The notes beneath the pieces are model-generated. The model was given only the letters and a program-made list of their open reading frames with translations. It did not search any database and had not been told where the DNA came from. Positions 16,646 through 25,962 of a stretch of 64,000 bases of DNA are shown piece by piece; the stretch's first letter is position 1; every line of letters begins with the position of its first letter. Made by a program: the position numbers and the translations under genes. Origin of the DNA: Couchioplanes caeruleus (lineage in GTDB: Bacteria > Actinomycetota > Actinomycetes > Mycobacteriales > Micromonosporaceae); NCBI RefSeq assembly GCF_023499255.1, contig NZ_CP092183.1, forward strand, positions 5,700,501 through 5,764,500, given 5' to 3'.

Positions 16646-17995
16646 CTACCGCTGGGTGGCGGCCAAGGCTTCGAATTCCACTCGTTCGGTCTCAGTGAGC
16701 TCCACTCCCCACTCGGAGAGCTGGACCCGCAGGCCGGACATGGTGTCGCCGGTTCTTCCTGTGCTGAGGTCGGCGCGAAACGCCGTGACGAGCCAGCCCG
16801 GCAGCCGGTCGGCCAGGCGATCCACCAGCGCGATCATCCGGCGGCTCAGGGTGAGGCGTTCGGCGATCTGCGCCTCGGTGGCGGTCCTGAGCGGTTCAAG
16901 GCCGGGTAGCTCGGGACAGGCGCCGAGGTCAGTGCGCCGGCGGACCGTGGCGAGCATGTTCTCGACATCGGTACGGGCCAGCATGACATGGTCGGCAGCC
17001 GCGAGGATGTCGGTGACCGGGCGTTCGATTCGTACCCGAAGCTTGTTACCTGCTCGGCGGGCGCTGATCCGGGCCGGATGCTCGACGACGAAGTCGTACC
17101 AGACCTCGAGGACGTCGTCCGGGGCCACGGACCACCAGGTAAGCCACTGCGGCGCGCTCAACTCGTTCAAGAGCAGATGCAACGCCGTGTCGTACGTGTC
17201 AGGCACCGCGGCATCGCTCGACCCGCCCACCACGACGATCCGCGGCGTGGACTCCGGCGCGTTGGCGCCTTCACCCCGCACGTTGAGCCGGGGCAAGGTC
17301 ACCACCTCGGTGATGCACAGCCCGTCCTCCGAGTCGATCCGCACCGTCGTGCTGCCCTGCCAGTGCAGCGTGGCGGCGGCTCGGCGGAAGACGGTCTCGG
17401 CGCCGGCAGTGACCATCTCGGCCGAGCAACTCACCAGCGTGCCGTCCGCGACCCGCCGGATCTCCACGACGCCACGACCCAGACCGTCATCGGTGATGGC
17501 GAAGACGGGCCGGGCGGTGTACTGACGCCCCGGTGCCGTCTTCGCCGGTCCTGCCCACCTGAAGCGCAGGTCTCGTGCCGCGACGTGGGCGCGGGCAGCC
17601 TCGAACGGTTGCGGGTCCCATCCTCGTGCTTCGGCCACCCGCAGCGCGGCGGCGTGCATCACGTCCAACACCAGGGCAGCGCGGGCCGTGGCCGGCAACG
17701 CCGCCACCCCGTCGGGCAGGTGCACGCCGGCCATCTCGAAGCCGTCGGTCGGCTCGGTGAAGACCGTAACTTCGACATCCGTACGGCCAGGCTCGTGCGC
17801 AAAGCAATGCAGTCGGAGCTGGGAATGGCGCGCTTGAACCCGGGCCGGACGGATGCCCTCGCTGTACAACTCGCCTATCCCTCGAGCGCTGCGCACGAAC
17901 GCGTCCTCGTCCGGGTCCTCGATCCACGGCGCGTTCACAAAGCCGGTCTGCGGCCAGAACTCGACCGTACGCAACACCGCCATGTCGACAGTCAC
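16646..17995 (-). CDS. Hypothetical protein (about 450 aa)
   Basis: A long, well-behaved coding frame with no signal peptide, membrane helix or motif I recognise. It is rich in beta-strand-like segments in the first two thirds (for example TLPRLNVRGEG and PRIVVVGGSSD) and helical at the C-terminus (IAERLTLSRRMIALVDRLADR). Start is uncertain: GTG 17995, ATG 17983 and GTG 18115 are all in frame, and a GAGAGG lies at 17996-18001. Residues near the middle (WLTWWSVAPDDVLEVWYDF) are Trp-rich. The next gene upstream may be fused to it by a frameshift. Function unknown. Confidence 0.6.
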   Translation of the reverse strand: MTVDMAVLRTVEFWPQTGFVNAPWIEDPDEDAFVRSARGIGELYSEGIRPARVQARHSQLRLHCFAHEPGRTDVEVTVFTEPTDGFEMAGVHLPDGVAALPATARAALVLDVMHAAALRVAEARGWDPQPFEAARAHVAARDLRFRWAGPAKTAPGRQYTARPVFAITDDGLGRGVVEIRRVADGTLVSCSAEMVTAGAETVFRRAAATLHWQGSTTVRIDSEDGLCITEVVTLPRLNVRGEGANAPESTPRIVVVGGSSDAAVPDTYDTALHLLLNELSAPQWLTWWSVAPDDVLEVWYDFVVEHPARISARRAGNKLRVRIERPVTDILAAADHVMLARTDVENMLATVRRRTDLGACPELPGLEPLRTATEAQIAERLTLSRRMIALVDRLADRLPGWLVTAFRADLSTGRTGDTMSGLRVQLSEWGVELTETERVEFEALAATQR

Positions 17996-18000
17996 CCTCT

Positions 18001-18272
18001 CGACGAACCAACCACCGCGTGACGACCCAGGCCCATGCTGCCAGCCCTCTCCCGGCACGCGTTCGGCCCTGATGCCCGAGCCGAGCATCACTGTCAGTAA
18101 CGGGCCACCGACCACGATGGTTCTGCCCCACGGCTGTGCAGATCAGGTGCCGGTCCGAGACACGGCACGGGTCGCCGGCGTACGGGAAGACCAGCAAGCT
18201 GAACAGCGCGTCGGCGCCGCCGAAAAGCGCCAGCATCACGACTACGGCCGCTGCCGGGCCAGGGCGCCTCAA
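18001..18272 (-). pseudogene. Small membrane protein apparently split by a frameshift
   Basis: From ATG 18272 the frame encodes a hydrophobic segment (VVVMLALFGGADALFSLLVF) and PYAGDPC...HLICTAVGQ, then turns Arg-rich. Removing one A near 18124 continues it as TIVVGGPLLTVMLGSG, a second hydrophobic segment that lies in the frame of the downstream gene. So either a small two-helix protein has been frameshifted or the large gene once had a membrane N-terminus. Confidence 0.35.
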
Positions 18273-18444
18273 GGCTGTTGCCTACCTCGTCGCACGCGGT
18301 GGCTCACGGGCGGCGCGGGCCGCTCAACCAGCGCGGCGGGGTGCGGCGACCGGGCTTCGATAATCGCGTGAATCGGGTGTATCGCCCCACCCAGGCGCTC
18401 GCCGACCGGGATAATTCGGTCGGGCCGGGATGATGGGGGCGACG

Positions 18445-19647
18445 ATGACGGTTTCCGGGAAGCGTCCACGGGTGCTACTCGTGGACGACGAGGTGAACCT
18501 GCTTGACGCGATGCGTCGGCAGCTGCGCCGCGAGTTCGACGTGGAGACCGCCGTGGGCGCTGCGAAGGGTCTCTTCGCGCTACGCCAGCCGGAGCCGTTC
18601 GAGGTGATTGTCTCCGATTTCCTCATGCCCGGCATCAACGGGGCGGAGTTCCTGGCCACCGCCCGCAAGGTCGCCCCTGACACCACCCGGATGCTGCTGA
18701 CCGGGCACACCGACCTCGAGGATGCGGCCGCCACGGTCAACCAGGGTCAGGTCTTCCGGATACTGCTCAAGCCCGTCGACACGGAGACCATGAGCGCCGC
18801 CCTGCGCGACTGCGTGGGCCAGCACCGGCTCGTGGTAGCCGAGCGGGAGCTGTTGGAGCAGACCCTCAACGGCAGCGTCAAGGCGTTGACCGATGTCCTC
18901 GCCCTGGCCAGCCCGGACGCGTTCGGCCGGGCCAACCGGATGTCCCGGCTGGCGGCCCGGATCTTGGACGCGCTCGAGGAGGAGATTCCAGATCGCTGGG
19001 CCGTGGAACTGGCGGTCATGATGTCCCAGATGGGCATCGTGTCGCTGCCGCCCGGCGTAGCCGAGAAGGTGGCCGTCGGCGACGAGCTGACCGCGGCCGA
19101 GCAGGCCATGGTGGACGCGCTGCCCACGGTCGCGGGGCAGCTGGTCTCGGCCATCCCGCGCCTGGCGCCGGTCGCCGAGGCGATCCGGTACTCGAGGAAG
19201 AACTTCGACGGCTCCGGGCAGCCCGAGGACGATGTGGCGGGCGCGGCGATCCCGCTGGGGGCCCGGCTGATCCGCATCGTCGAGGACTACGACCAGCTGC
19301 TCATTGAGGGTGCGACCCCGGCGATCGCCGCGGCCATGGTCGGCTCGCGGAGCGGGCCGTACGATCCCGCGCTCGCTGCCGTGCTCGGGACCGCCGCGGC
19401 GGCGACCGGTGGGGAGACCGTACGCGCGGTCGCTCTGCAGGATCTGCGGCCCGGCATGGTGCTGGCCGCCCCGGTGACGAGCAGGTCGCACGTACGGCTG
19501 GTCAGTGCCGGGCAGGAGGTGACGGTCGGCCTGCTCACCCGGCTGCGCAACTTCGCGGCGCTGGAGGACGGCGTCGCCGAGCCGGTAATCGTGACGGAGA
19601 CCGCCGCGGCGCCGGCGGCCGACGCGGGCGGGCCGGATCGGTCGTGA
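18445..19647 (+). CDS. Response regulator with a degenerate HD-GYP output domain
   Basis: 400 residues from the ATG at 18445, preceded by GGGGGC. Receiver 1-125 with Asp58 in EVIVSDFLMPGING. The output domain has the helices of HD-GYP phosphodiesterases (FGRANRMSRLAARIL, FDGSGQPEDDVAG, LGARLIRIVEDYD) but lacks the metal ligands: the HDxGK position reads MSQMGI and the GYP motif reads GQP. It therefore probably does not hydrolyse cyclic di-GMP and may act by binding a partner. It is convergent with the REC-HDOD gene of the first kinase cassette, 12 bases apart. Confidence 0.85.
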   Translation: MTVSGKRPRVLLVDDEVNLLDAMRRQLRREFDVETAVGAAKGLFALRQPEPFEVIVSDFLMPGINGAEFLATARKVAPDTTRMLLTGHTDLEDAAATVNQGQVFRILLKPVDTETMSAALRDCVGQHRLVVAERELLEQTLNGSVKALTDVLALASPDAFGRANRMSRLAARILDALEEEIPDRWAVELAVMMSQMGIVSLPPGVAEKVAVGDELTAAEQAMVDALPTVAGQLVSAIPRLAPVAEAIRYSRKNFDGSGQPEDDVAGAAIPLGARLIRIVEDYDQLLIEGATPAIAAAMVGSRSGPYDPALAAVLGTAAAATGGETVRAVALQDLRPGMVLAAPVTSRSHVRLVSAGQEVTVGLLTRLRNFAALEDGVAEPVIVTETAAAPAADAGGPDRS

Positions 19648-19659
19648 CGGTCGCCGCGG

Positions 19660-20856
19660 TCAGCGCGGGCGGGCCGGCAGCTCCCGCCGCCATCGGGTGA
19701 CCGCCTCCCGGACGGGACCACTGAGCTGGTCGTCGGCCGGCGGAGCCGTCCCGGGCGTGCCGCAGACGAAGCCCAGCTCCGCCTCGACGAGGTGATGGGC
19801 GAGCGCCACCGCGGCGGCGGCGTCGGTGACGTCGCCGGATGCCACCGGCTCCTGGTGGGCGGCCGCCGCCTCGATCACCGGTTCCGGCAGGAACCACAGT
19901 CGCAGCAGTCGCGCGCCGATCTGGCGGTGGTCGATGCCGAACGTGGCGTACTCGACGCGGCAGAGCGGTGCCTCGGAGTCGTCCCGCCACCGGTCGAGCA
20001 GCCCGGCGAACTCGGTGGTCCGCGACGACGCCAGCACCAGCTGCCCCACCTCGTGCAGCAGCCCGGCGGTGAAGGCGTGGCCCTCCCACTCCCGCCCGGC
20101 CGCGAGCCGGCCCGCGAGCCGCGACGTCTGCACCGCGTGCGTCGTCAGCGCCTCGATCCAGGCCACGGGCAGCGCGCCGGCCGGGTCGAAGGTCTGCACC
20201 AGGTCGTGCATGAGCACCAGGCCGCGTACGGTCGGCACCCCCAGCAGCGCGGTGGCCTGCACCACGCCGTTGACCTTGTGCCCCATCGCGTACGCGGACG
20301 AGTTGACCAGGTGCAGCACCTTGGCGGCCACCGCGGGGTCGCCCTCGAGCACGTGCCCGACCGACTGTGCGGAGGCGTCCTCCGCCGCGAGGGCGCTGGT
20401 CAACTGCACCAACGTGTGCGGCGCGCTCGGCAGCGACTCGATCACGGCGATGTCGCCCTGGACGGCGTCGTCGGCCGCCGACGGGTTGTCCGGGATGAGC
20501 CGCTGCACGGCCCGGACGATCTGGTCGGGGGTGCTGGGTTTGTGCAGGAACTCGTGGGCCAGCACCATGATCCGCATCAGGTTGTCCTCGTTGGCCTGCC
20601 CGGACAGGATCACCCGGGCCATCGCCGGGAATTCCGTACGGACGCGTTCCAGCAGCTGCGCGCCGTCCATACCGGGCATGCGGTAGTCGGTGACGATCAC
20701 GTCGCAGTGCCGGCTGTGCAACGTCTCCAGCGCCGCCTGGCCGCCCTCCACGAACGACATGTCCCACTGACCGCGGTGGGTCCGCAGCATGCGCCGCAGC
20801 CCGCTGAGGATGCGCGGCTCGTCGTCGACGAACACGATGTGCGGCCGCCGCGTCAT
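19660..20856 (-). CDS. REC-HDOD response regulator (cassette A)
   Basis: 398 residues: receiver 1-125 (Asp57 in DVIVTDYRMPGMDG) followed by an HDOD domain (about 150-350) with LVQLTSALAAED, DPAVAAKVLHLVNSSAYAMG, ALLGVPTVRGLVLMHD and a His-rich GLLHEVGQLVLAS helix. HDOD domains are HD-superfamily relatives, usually without phosphodiesterase activity, that mediate signalling. The ATG overlaps the TGA of the membrane kinase (ATGA at 20856-20853), so kinase and regulator are coupled. It is paralogous to the protein at 24744-25922. Confidence 0.9.
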   Translation of the reverse strand: MTRRPHIVFVDDEPRILSGLRRMLRTHRGQWDMSFVEGGQAALETLHSRHCDVIVTDYRMPGMDGAQLLERVRTEFPAMARVILSGQANEDNLMRIMVLAHEFLHKPSTPDQIVRAVQRLIPDNPSAADDAVQGDIAVIESLPSAPHTLVQLTSALAAEDASAQSVGHVLEGDPAVAAKVLHLVNSSAYAMGHKVNGVVQATALLGVPTVRGLVLMHDLVQTFDPAGALPVAWIEALTTHAVQTSRLAGRLAAGREWEGHAFTAGLLHEVGQLVLASSRTTEFAGLLDRWRDDSEAPLCRVEYATFGIDHRQIGARLLRLWFLPEPVIEAAAAHQEPVASGDVTDAAAAVALAHHLVEAELGFVCGTPGTAPPADDQLSGPVREAVTRWRRELPARPR

Positions 20857-23024
20857 GCGCTCACTTCCGCCATGTCGCTGCCCTGCGCCAGGTCGGCCGG
20901 GAGCCGTACGGTGAACACCGTGCCGACCCCCGGCTCGCTGGTGAAGTCCACCTCGCCGCCGTGCCGGTCCACCACAAGCGTGCGGACCAGGGGCAGACCC
21001 TGACCGGTGCCGGTGCCGACCTCCTTGGTCGTGAAGAACGGGTCGAAGAGCTTGTCGGCGATCTCCGGGGATACACCGGTGCCGGTGTCCGCCACCTCGA
21101 TCACCACCTGCGAGTCCCCGCGCCGGGTGCGTACGGTGATCGTGCCCCGGCCGCGGTCGGCGGCGCTGATGGCGTGCGCGGCGTTGACCACGAGGTTCAG
21201 CACCACCTGGTTGATGTCGCCGAGATGGCAGTGCACCAGCGGCAGCTCCGCGAAGTCGGTCACCACGTCGGCCACGTACTTGATCTCGTTGTTCGCCACG
21301 ATCAGCGTGTTGGCGATCGCCTCGCCCAGGTCGGCCTGGGTCTTCTCCTCGCTGCCCGGGTGGCCGAAGGCCTTCATGGCCCGCACGATCCCCGCGACCC
21401 GGCTGATCCCCTCCAGGCTCTGCTGCAGCGCCATGGGCACCTCTTCGAGGAGGAAGTCGATGTCGATCTCCTCGGCGATTTGCTCGACCGTGGCCACCAG
21501 CGCGGCGTGGCCGGCGCCGTCGGCGGCAGGGGAGGCCAGCTCCCGGTACGCCTCGTGCAGCCGGTTCAGGTCGGCGAACGCGGTCTCCAGGAACCGGGCG
21601 TTGTCGCCGACGAACTGGATCGGCGTGTTGATCTCGTGCGCGATGCCGGCCGCCAGCCGCCCCACCGACTCGAGCTTCTGCGCGTGCCGCAGGTCCAGCT
21701 CCAGCCGCTGCCGCTCGGAGACGTCCCGCGCGTTGAACACGATGCTGCGGGAACCGTCGTGCTCGTTGACGTAGTCGAGGACCGCCTCGACGCTCGTCCA
21801 CGGCGCCTCGTCGTCGGTACGTATCCGGCAGGGCCGGGCCGCCGGCGGGCTGGAGCCGGCCGCGGCAGCGACGATCCCCTCCAGGTCCTCCGGGTGCAGC
21901 AGCGACCAGAGGTCCCGGCCGGTCAGCGACGACGCGGGCACGCCGAGCAGCTTCTCCGTACCGGGGTTCGCGAACCGGATGATCCCCGCCTCGCTGGCCA
22001 GCACCAGCGCGTCCGGTGAGTGGTCCACCACGGCGCTGAGCCGGGAGCGGTTGAGCAGCTGGTCGAGGGTCAGCGCCGCCTCGTCCGCGAGCGTGGTCAC
22101 CGACGAGGAGAGGTCGTCCTGGGGACGCCGGTTCAGGGCCAGTACCAGCAGGCCGAAACAGGAACCGTAGACAGCCAGCGGAGCGAGCACGACGACCGGG
22201 TACGGCCGCAGCCGGAACACCGCGCTGGCCTCCTCCGCGGCGCCGTCGGTCAGGTGCACGAAGCCACCCGGCGCGAGCGCCGCCCGGGCCGGCTCGGGCA
22301 GCGCCGCGCGTTCCGCGACCCAGCCGGCGGCCTCCGCGCCCACCTCGCCCGCCGCCGCGACGACGTGCAGGGCGGGGCCGGCGATGGTGACCACGAGCGC
22401 GGCACTCACCTCCGCGTCCATGCTCAGCGCGGCGCCCAGGGTGACGTCCATGGCCTCCTGGCGGGTGGTCGAGGCGACCAGGCCGGCGCCGGCCGACGCG
22501 GCGGCACGCTCGCGGGCGGCGGCCCGGTCGCGCGCGGCGGCGGCCCGGGCGAGGACGTGGTTGACCACCAGCGCGATGAACGCGGTGATGAGCAGCGACA
22601 CGATGGAGCCGCCCGAGGCGTCGAACACGCCGAGGCCCGCGGCCATGATGGCGGTCAGTGTGGCGACGGCGATCGCCTTCTCCCGCAGGCCGCCGTAGAG
22701 GGCCCGGAAGTTGACCCACATGAAGCACACGCCCACGGTGATGCCGTACCCGGAGGCGCCCGCGATGAGGACGATGCACGCGCCCTCGGGCAGCCAGCTC
22801 CAGGCCGGGAACCGCTGCCGCCGGTACCCGAGCCACAGCCAGCCCGTGAGCAGCAGCGTCGCCGCCACCGCGGCCGTCCCGAGGGGTACGGCCGCGGCCT
22901 GCACCCCCCACAGGCCGAAGCACGGCCAGATGAGCACGAACAGCAGGAACAGCGTACGGACCTGGCCGAGCATGGTGTCCGTACCGCGGAACCACCGCCG
23001 TACCGCTACCGGAATTCCGTCCAT
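20853..23024 (-). CDS. Membrane sensor histidine kinase with GAF and PAS domains (cassette A)
   Basis: 723 residues. Residues 1-160 hold five or six membrane helices (LFLLFVLIWPCFGLWGV onward), then a coiled coil, a GAF-like domain (about 185-320), a PAS domain (about 335-450) and a transmitter. The H-box is AAGIAHEINTPIQFVGDN (His463), a HisKA variant shared with the divergent kinase, and the ATPase domain has NQVVLNLVVNAAHAI, DTGTGVSPEIADKLFDPFFTTK and GTGQGLPLV. Between H-box and ATPase is a long helical insertion of about 100 residues (FLLEEVPMALQQSLEGISRV) also present in the paralogue. Partner: the overlapping REC-HDOD protein. Confidence 0.9.
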   Translation of the reverse strand: MDGIPVAVRRWFRGTDTMLGQVRTLFLLFVLIWPCFGLWGVQAAAVPLGTAAVAATLLLTGWLWLGYRRQRFPAWSWLPEGACIVLIAGASGYGITVGVCFMWVNFRALYGGLREKAIAVATLTAIMAAGLGVFDASGGSIVSLLITAFIALVVNHVLARAAAARDRAAARERAAASAGAGLVASTTRQEAMDVTLGAALSMDAEVSAALVVTIAGPALHVVAAAGEVGAEAAGWVAERAALPEPARAALAPGGFVHLTDGAAEEASAVFRLRPYPVVVLAPLAVYGSCFGLLVLALNRRPQDDLSSSVTTLADEAALTLDQLLNRSRLSAVVDHSPDALVLASEAGIIRFANPGTEKLLGVPASSLTGRDLWSLLHPEDLEGIVAAAAGSSPPAARPCRIRTDDEAPWTSVEAVLDYVNEHDGSRSIVFNARDVSERQRLELDLRHAQKLESVGRLAAGIAHEINTPIQFVGDNARFLETAFADLNRLHEAYRELASPAADGAGHAALVATVEQIAEEIDIDFLLEEVPMALQQSLEGISRVAGIVRAMKAFGHPGSEEKTQADLGEAIANTLIVANNEIKYVADVVTDFAELPLVHCHLGDINQVVLNLVVNAAHAISAADRGRGTITVRTRRGDSQVVIEVADTGTGVSPEIADKLFDPFFTTKEVGTGTGQGLPLVRTLVVDRHGGEVDFTSEPGVGTVFTVRLPADLAQGSDMAEVSA

Positions 23025-23205
23025 CTTCTGACTCCCCGCCGGGTGGGGCCTGCGCTACTCCCTCCCTATCGGCGTTTGCAGCCCACCGTGCAGATTTCCG
23101 GCAAATGCTCCGGCCCATGCGGTCGCAGGTTGCCTCAGGTGTGCCGTCGAGGTGCCGATGGGGAGCACGGGAGCATGCCGCGCCGGACGCGCGAAGGGGT
23201 GAGGC

Positions 23206-24747
23206 GTGACAGATGACCGGACGGCCGAGGTCTCGGCCCTTCTGGAGGCGGCGGAAGCGGCGGCGCCGGCCGGGATCGCCTTCCTCGACGGGGACCTGCG
23301 GTTCGTCCGGGTCAACGCGGCGTTCGAGGCGGTTGCCGGCGAGCCCGCGGCCGCGCTGATCGGACGGACGGCGCAGGCGGCGCTGCCCGCCGCCCCGGAC
23401 CGGCTCCTGGGCGTGCTGCGGGAGGTTCTCGCCACCGCCGCCCCGGTCGTGGACCTCCGGATCGACGCGGCACCGGCCGCCGGGCGGCGGCGGAGGTGGC
23501 GGATCGACTGCCGGTCCACCCCGGACGGCGTCTGTCTCCTGCTGTCGGACGTCACCGAGGAGGAGGCCGCCGCGGCGCTGCGCAACGCCTTCATGCGGAA
23601 CATGCCCGAGGGCCTCTACACCGTCGACGCCGCGGGCCGGCTGACGTCGCTCAACAATGCCGCCTCGGAGATGCTCGGGTGGGCCGAGAATGAGCTGCTG
23701 GGCCGCAGCATGCACGACGCCGTGCACCGGCCGGCCCCGGACGGCGGCCCGGCGGGCGCCGACCGGTGCGCCCTGCGCCGGCCCGCGGCGATGACCGAGG
23801 AGGTCTTCGTCCGCAGGGACGGGACCCCGTTCCAGGTCGTGTGCTCCGTCGCCCCGCTCCACGAGGGCTCCGGCGGACACGGGGCGGTGGTGACCTTCCG
23901 CGACGTCACCGCGGCGCGGCGGGCCGACCTCGAGGCGCACCACGACCAGAAGCTGGAGTCCCTGGGGCGGCTGTCGGCGGGCCTGGCCCACGAGATCAAC
24001 ACGCCGATCCAGTTCGTCGGTGACAACACCCGGTTCCTGGCGGACGCGTACGAGGACATGTGGCAGCTGCTGATGGTCTACCGCGGGTGCCTGGCGCCGG
24101 AGCTCGGCGAGATGGCGTGGGACGAGCGCACCGCCCGGGCCCGCGAGGCCGAGGAGAAGGCGGACGTCGAGTACCTCGTCGCCGAGATCCCGGCGGCGGT
24201 ACGGCAGACCCTCGACGGTGTCGATCGGGTGGCGTCGCTGGTGCGGGCGATGAAGTCGTTCAGCTACAAGGACACCGCCGAGCAGTCGTACGCCGACCTC
24301 AACGAGGCCATCCGCACCACCCTCACGGTGGCCCGCAACGAGGTCAAGTACGTCGCCGACGTGGACCTGAACCTCGGCGAGCTGCCCGAGGTGCTGTGCC
24401 ACCGCGGCGACCTCAACCAGGTGTTCCTGAACCTGCTCGTCAACGCCGCCGACGCGATGGAGGACCGCGAGCGGCGGGGCCGGATCGTGATCAGCACCCG
24501 GGCGGCCGGGCCGGAGGTGGTCATCAGTTTCACCGACGACGGCAGCGGGATCCCCGAGCACATCCGCCAGTCCATCTTCGATCCGTTCTTCACCACCAAG
24601 GGCGTGGGAAAGGGCTCCGGGCAGGGCCTCGCGCTGGCACGGGCGGTCGTCGACCGGCACGGCGGGTCCATCGACGTGGAGTCCGCACCGGGCCGGGGCA
24701 CCACCTTCACGCTGCGGCTGCCGGTGAACGGGCGTCCGGACGCATGA
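23206..24747 (+). CDS. Soluble PAS-PAS histidine kinase (cassette B)
   Basis: 513 residues from a GTG at 23206. Two PAS domains (about 10-115 and 125-245) replace the membrane and GAF parts of its divergent paralogue. The transmitter is nearly identical in layout: GLAHEINTPIQFVGDNTRF (His262), the long helical insertion (EYLVAEIPAAVRQTLDGV), NQVFLNLLVNAADAM and GKGSGQGLALA. It is divergent from cassette A with a 181-base intergenic region, and its TGA overlaps the start of its own REC-HDOD gene. The arrangement suggests duplication and inversion of one kinase-regulator unit, with the sensor parts diverging. Confidence 0.9.
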   Translation: MTDDRTAEVSALLEAAEAAAPAGIAFLDGDLRFVRVNAAFEAVAGEPAAALIGRTAQAALPAAPDRLLGVLREVLATAAPVVDLRIDAAPAAGRRRRWRIDCRSTPDGVCLLLSDVTEEEAAAALRNAFMRNMPEGLYTVDAAGRLTSLNNAASEMLGWAENELLGRSMHDAVHRPAPDGGPAGADRCALRRPAAMTEEVFVRRDGTPFQVVCSVAPLHEGSGGHGAVVTFRDVTAARRADLEAHHDQKLESLGRLSAGLAHEINTPIQFVGDNTRFLADAYEDMWQLLMVYRGCLAPELGEMAWDERTARAREAEEKADVEYLVAEIPAAVRQTLDGVDRVASLVRAMKSFSYKDTAEQSYADLNEAIRTTLTVARNEVKYVADVDLNLGELPEVLCHRGDLNQVFLNLLVNAADAMEDRERRGRIVISTRAAGPEVVISFTDDGSGIPEHIRQSIFDPFFTTKGVGKGSGQGLALARAVVDRHGGSIDVESAPGRGTTFTLRLPVNGRPDA

Positions 24748-25922
24748 GCCGGCCCCGGGTCCTCTTCGTCGACGACGAGCCGCGCATCCTCGACGGGCTG
24801 CGCCGCTCGCTGCGCGCGCGCCGGCACGAGTGGGACATGGAGTTCGCCTCCTCCGGCGCGCAGGCGCTGGAGATGCTGGCAGTCACGGCGTACGACGTGA
24901 TCGTCTCCGACATGCGGATGCCCGGCATGGACGGTGCCGAGCTGCTCATGGCGGTGGGGCGGGCACATCCCGGGGTGGCCCGGGTGGTGCTGTCCGGCCA
25001 CATCGAGCCCGAGGCGATCGTCAAGGTGGCCATGGCGGGTCACCGCTTCCTCACCAAGCCGTCGGACGCCGACAGCCTCACCGCCGTCGTCGACCAGCTC
25101 CTGCTGCGCACCTGCAGCCCCGATCCGGCCCACGCACGCCGCCTCGCCGGCGCCGTGCGGTCGATCCCGGAACTGCCCGGCCACGCCGGTGGTGTCGCCG
25201 CGCTGCGGGCACCCGAGGCGACCCTCGAGACCGCGGTGCACGCCACCGTCGGGGACATCGGGCTCGCCACGAAGCTGCTCCAACTGTCGACCTCGCGGTT
25301 CTTCGGCGGGCGCCCGCGCAACTACTCGATCGAGTCGATCGTGCGGGCGATGGGCGTACCTATGGTCCAGGCCGTCGCCGAGGCCGGGCACCGGTCCTGG
25401 TCCCCCACCGGCTGGTACCCGGGCAGCGAACCGCTGCTGGAGGCGGTGTGGCGGCACGCCCGGGCGACCGCCCGGCTGGTGGAGCAGGTGGCCTCCCCCG
25501 CGAACCGCCCGCACGCCGAGGCAGCGGCGCTCCTGCAGGACGTCGGGCATCTGATCTGCCTCGCCGCGGCGGACGGGGCCGTGGACCTCCCGGCCGGTAC
25601 CCGCGACGGCGTGCCGTTCCGCGACGTGGCGGTCGAGTTGCTGCACCTGTGGGGCGTACCGCCGCCCATCGTCGTCGCCGTCGCCCAGCGCGACACCCCG
25701 CACCGGCCGGACCCCGCCGGGCTGGGCGTCGCCGGTGCCGTACGGGCCGCGCACCTGCTCGTGGCCCGGGCGGAGTCGGGCGCTCTGCCCGGCCCGGACC
25801 GGGAGGAGCTCGCGATCCTGCTGGCTCATCCGCAGTTGCAGGCCCAGCCGGTCGACTGGCACCGGGCGGCCGAGGAGGCGGCGGGGCAGGCCGAACCCAC
25901 GGCCTGCGGCGCCGCGTCATGA
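24744..25922 (+). CDS. REC-HDOD response regulator (cassette B)
   Basis: 392 residues, ATG overlapping the kinase stop (ATGA, 24744-24747). Receiver 1-122 with Asp56 in DVIVSDMRMPGMDG, and a more diverged HDOD domain: the first half is shortened (RLAGAVRSIPELPG) and the helix around AALLQDVGHLICLAAAD aligns with the GLLHEVGQ helix of its paralogue but has Asp in place of Glu. It is probably not enzymatic. A single-domain receiver gene follows after 40 bases on the same strand. Confidence 0.88.
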   Translation: MSRPRVLFVDDEPRILDGLRRSLRARRHEWDMEFASSGAQALEMLAVTAYDVIVSDMRMPGMDGAELLMAVGRAHPGVARVVLSGHIEPEAIVKVAMAGHRFLTKPSDADSLTAVVDQLLLRTCSPDPAHARRLAGAVRSIPELPGHAGGVAALRAPEATLETAVHATVGDIGLATKLLQLSTSRFFGGRPRNYSIESIVRAMGVPMVQAVAEAGHRSWSPTGWYPGSEPLLEAVWRHARATARLVEQVASPANRPHAEAAALLQDVGHLICLAAADGAVDLPAGTRDGVPFRDVAVELLHLWGVPPPIVVAVAQRDTPHRPDPAGLGVAGAVRAAHLLVARAESGALPGPDREELAILLAHPQLQAQPVDWHRAAEEAAGQAEPTACGAAS

Positions 25923-25962
25923 CCGCGTCCGCCGCCGGCGGACGCCGAGAGGATGGCACCGA

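Noticed and set aside
20961..23216. Long plus-strand frames opposite the cassette A kinase
   Set aside because: They are antisense shadows; the minus-strand kinase shows complete H, N, G1 and G2 boxes.
19660..24660. A 1,666-codon open frame on the minus strand
   Set aside because: Only its last 398 codons are a real gene (REC-HDOD). The rest is antisense to the two kinase genes and is a by-product of high GC; its Arg/Gly/Pro-rich text has no domains.
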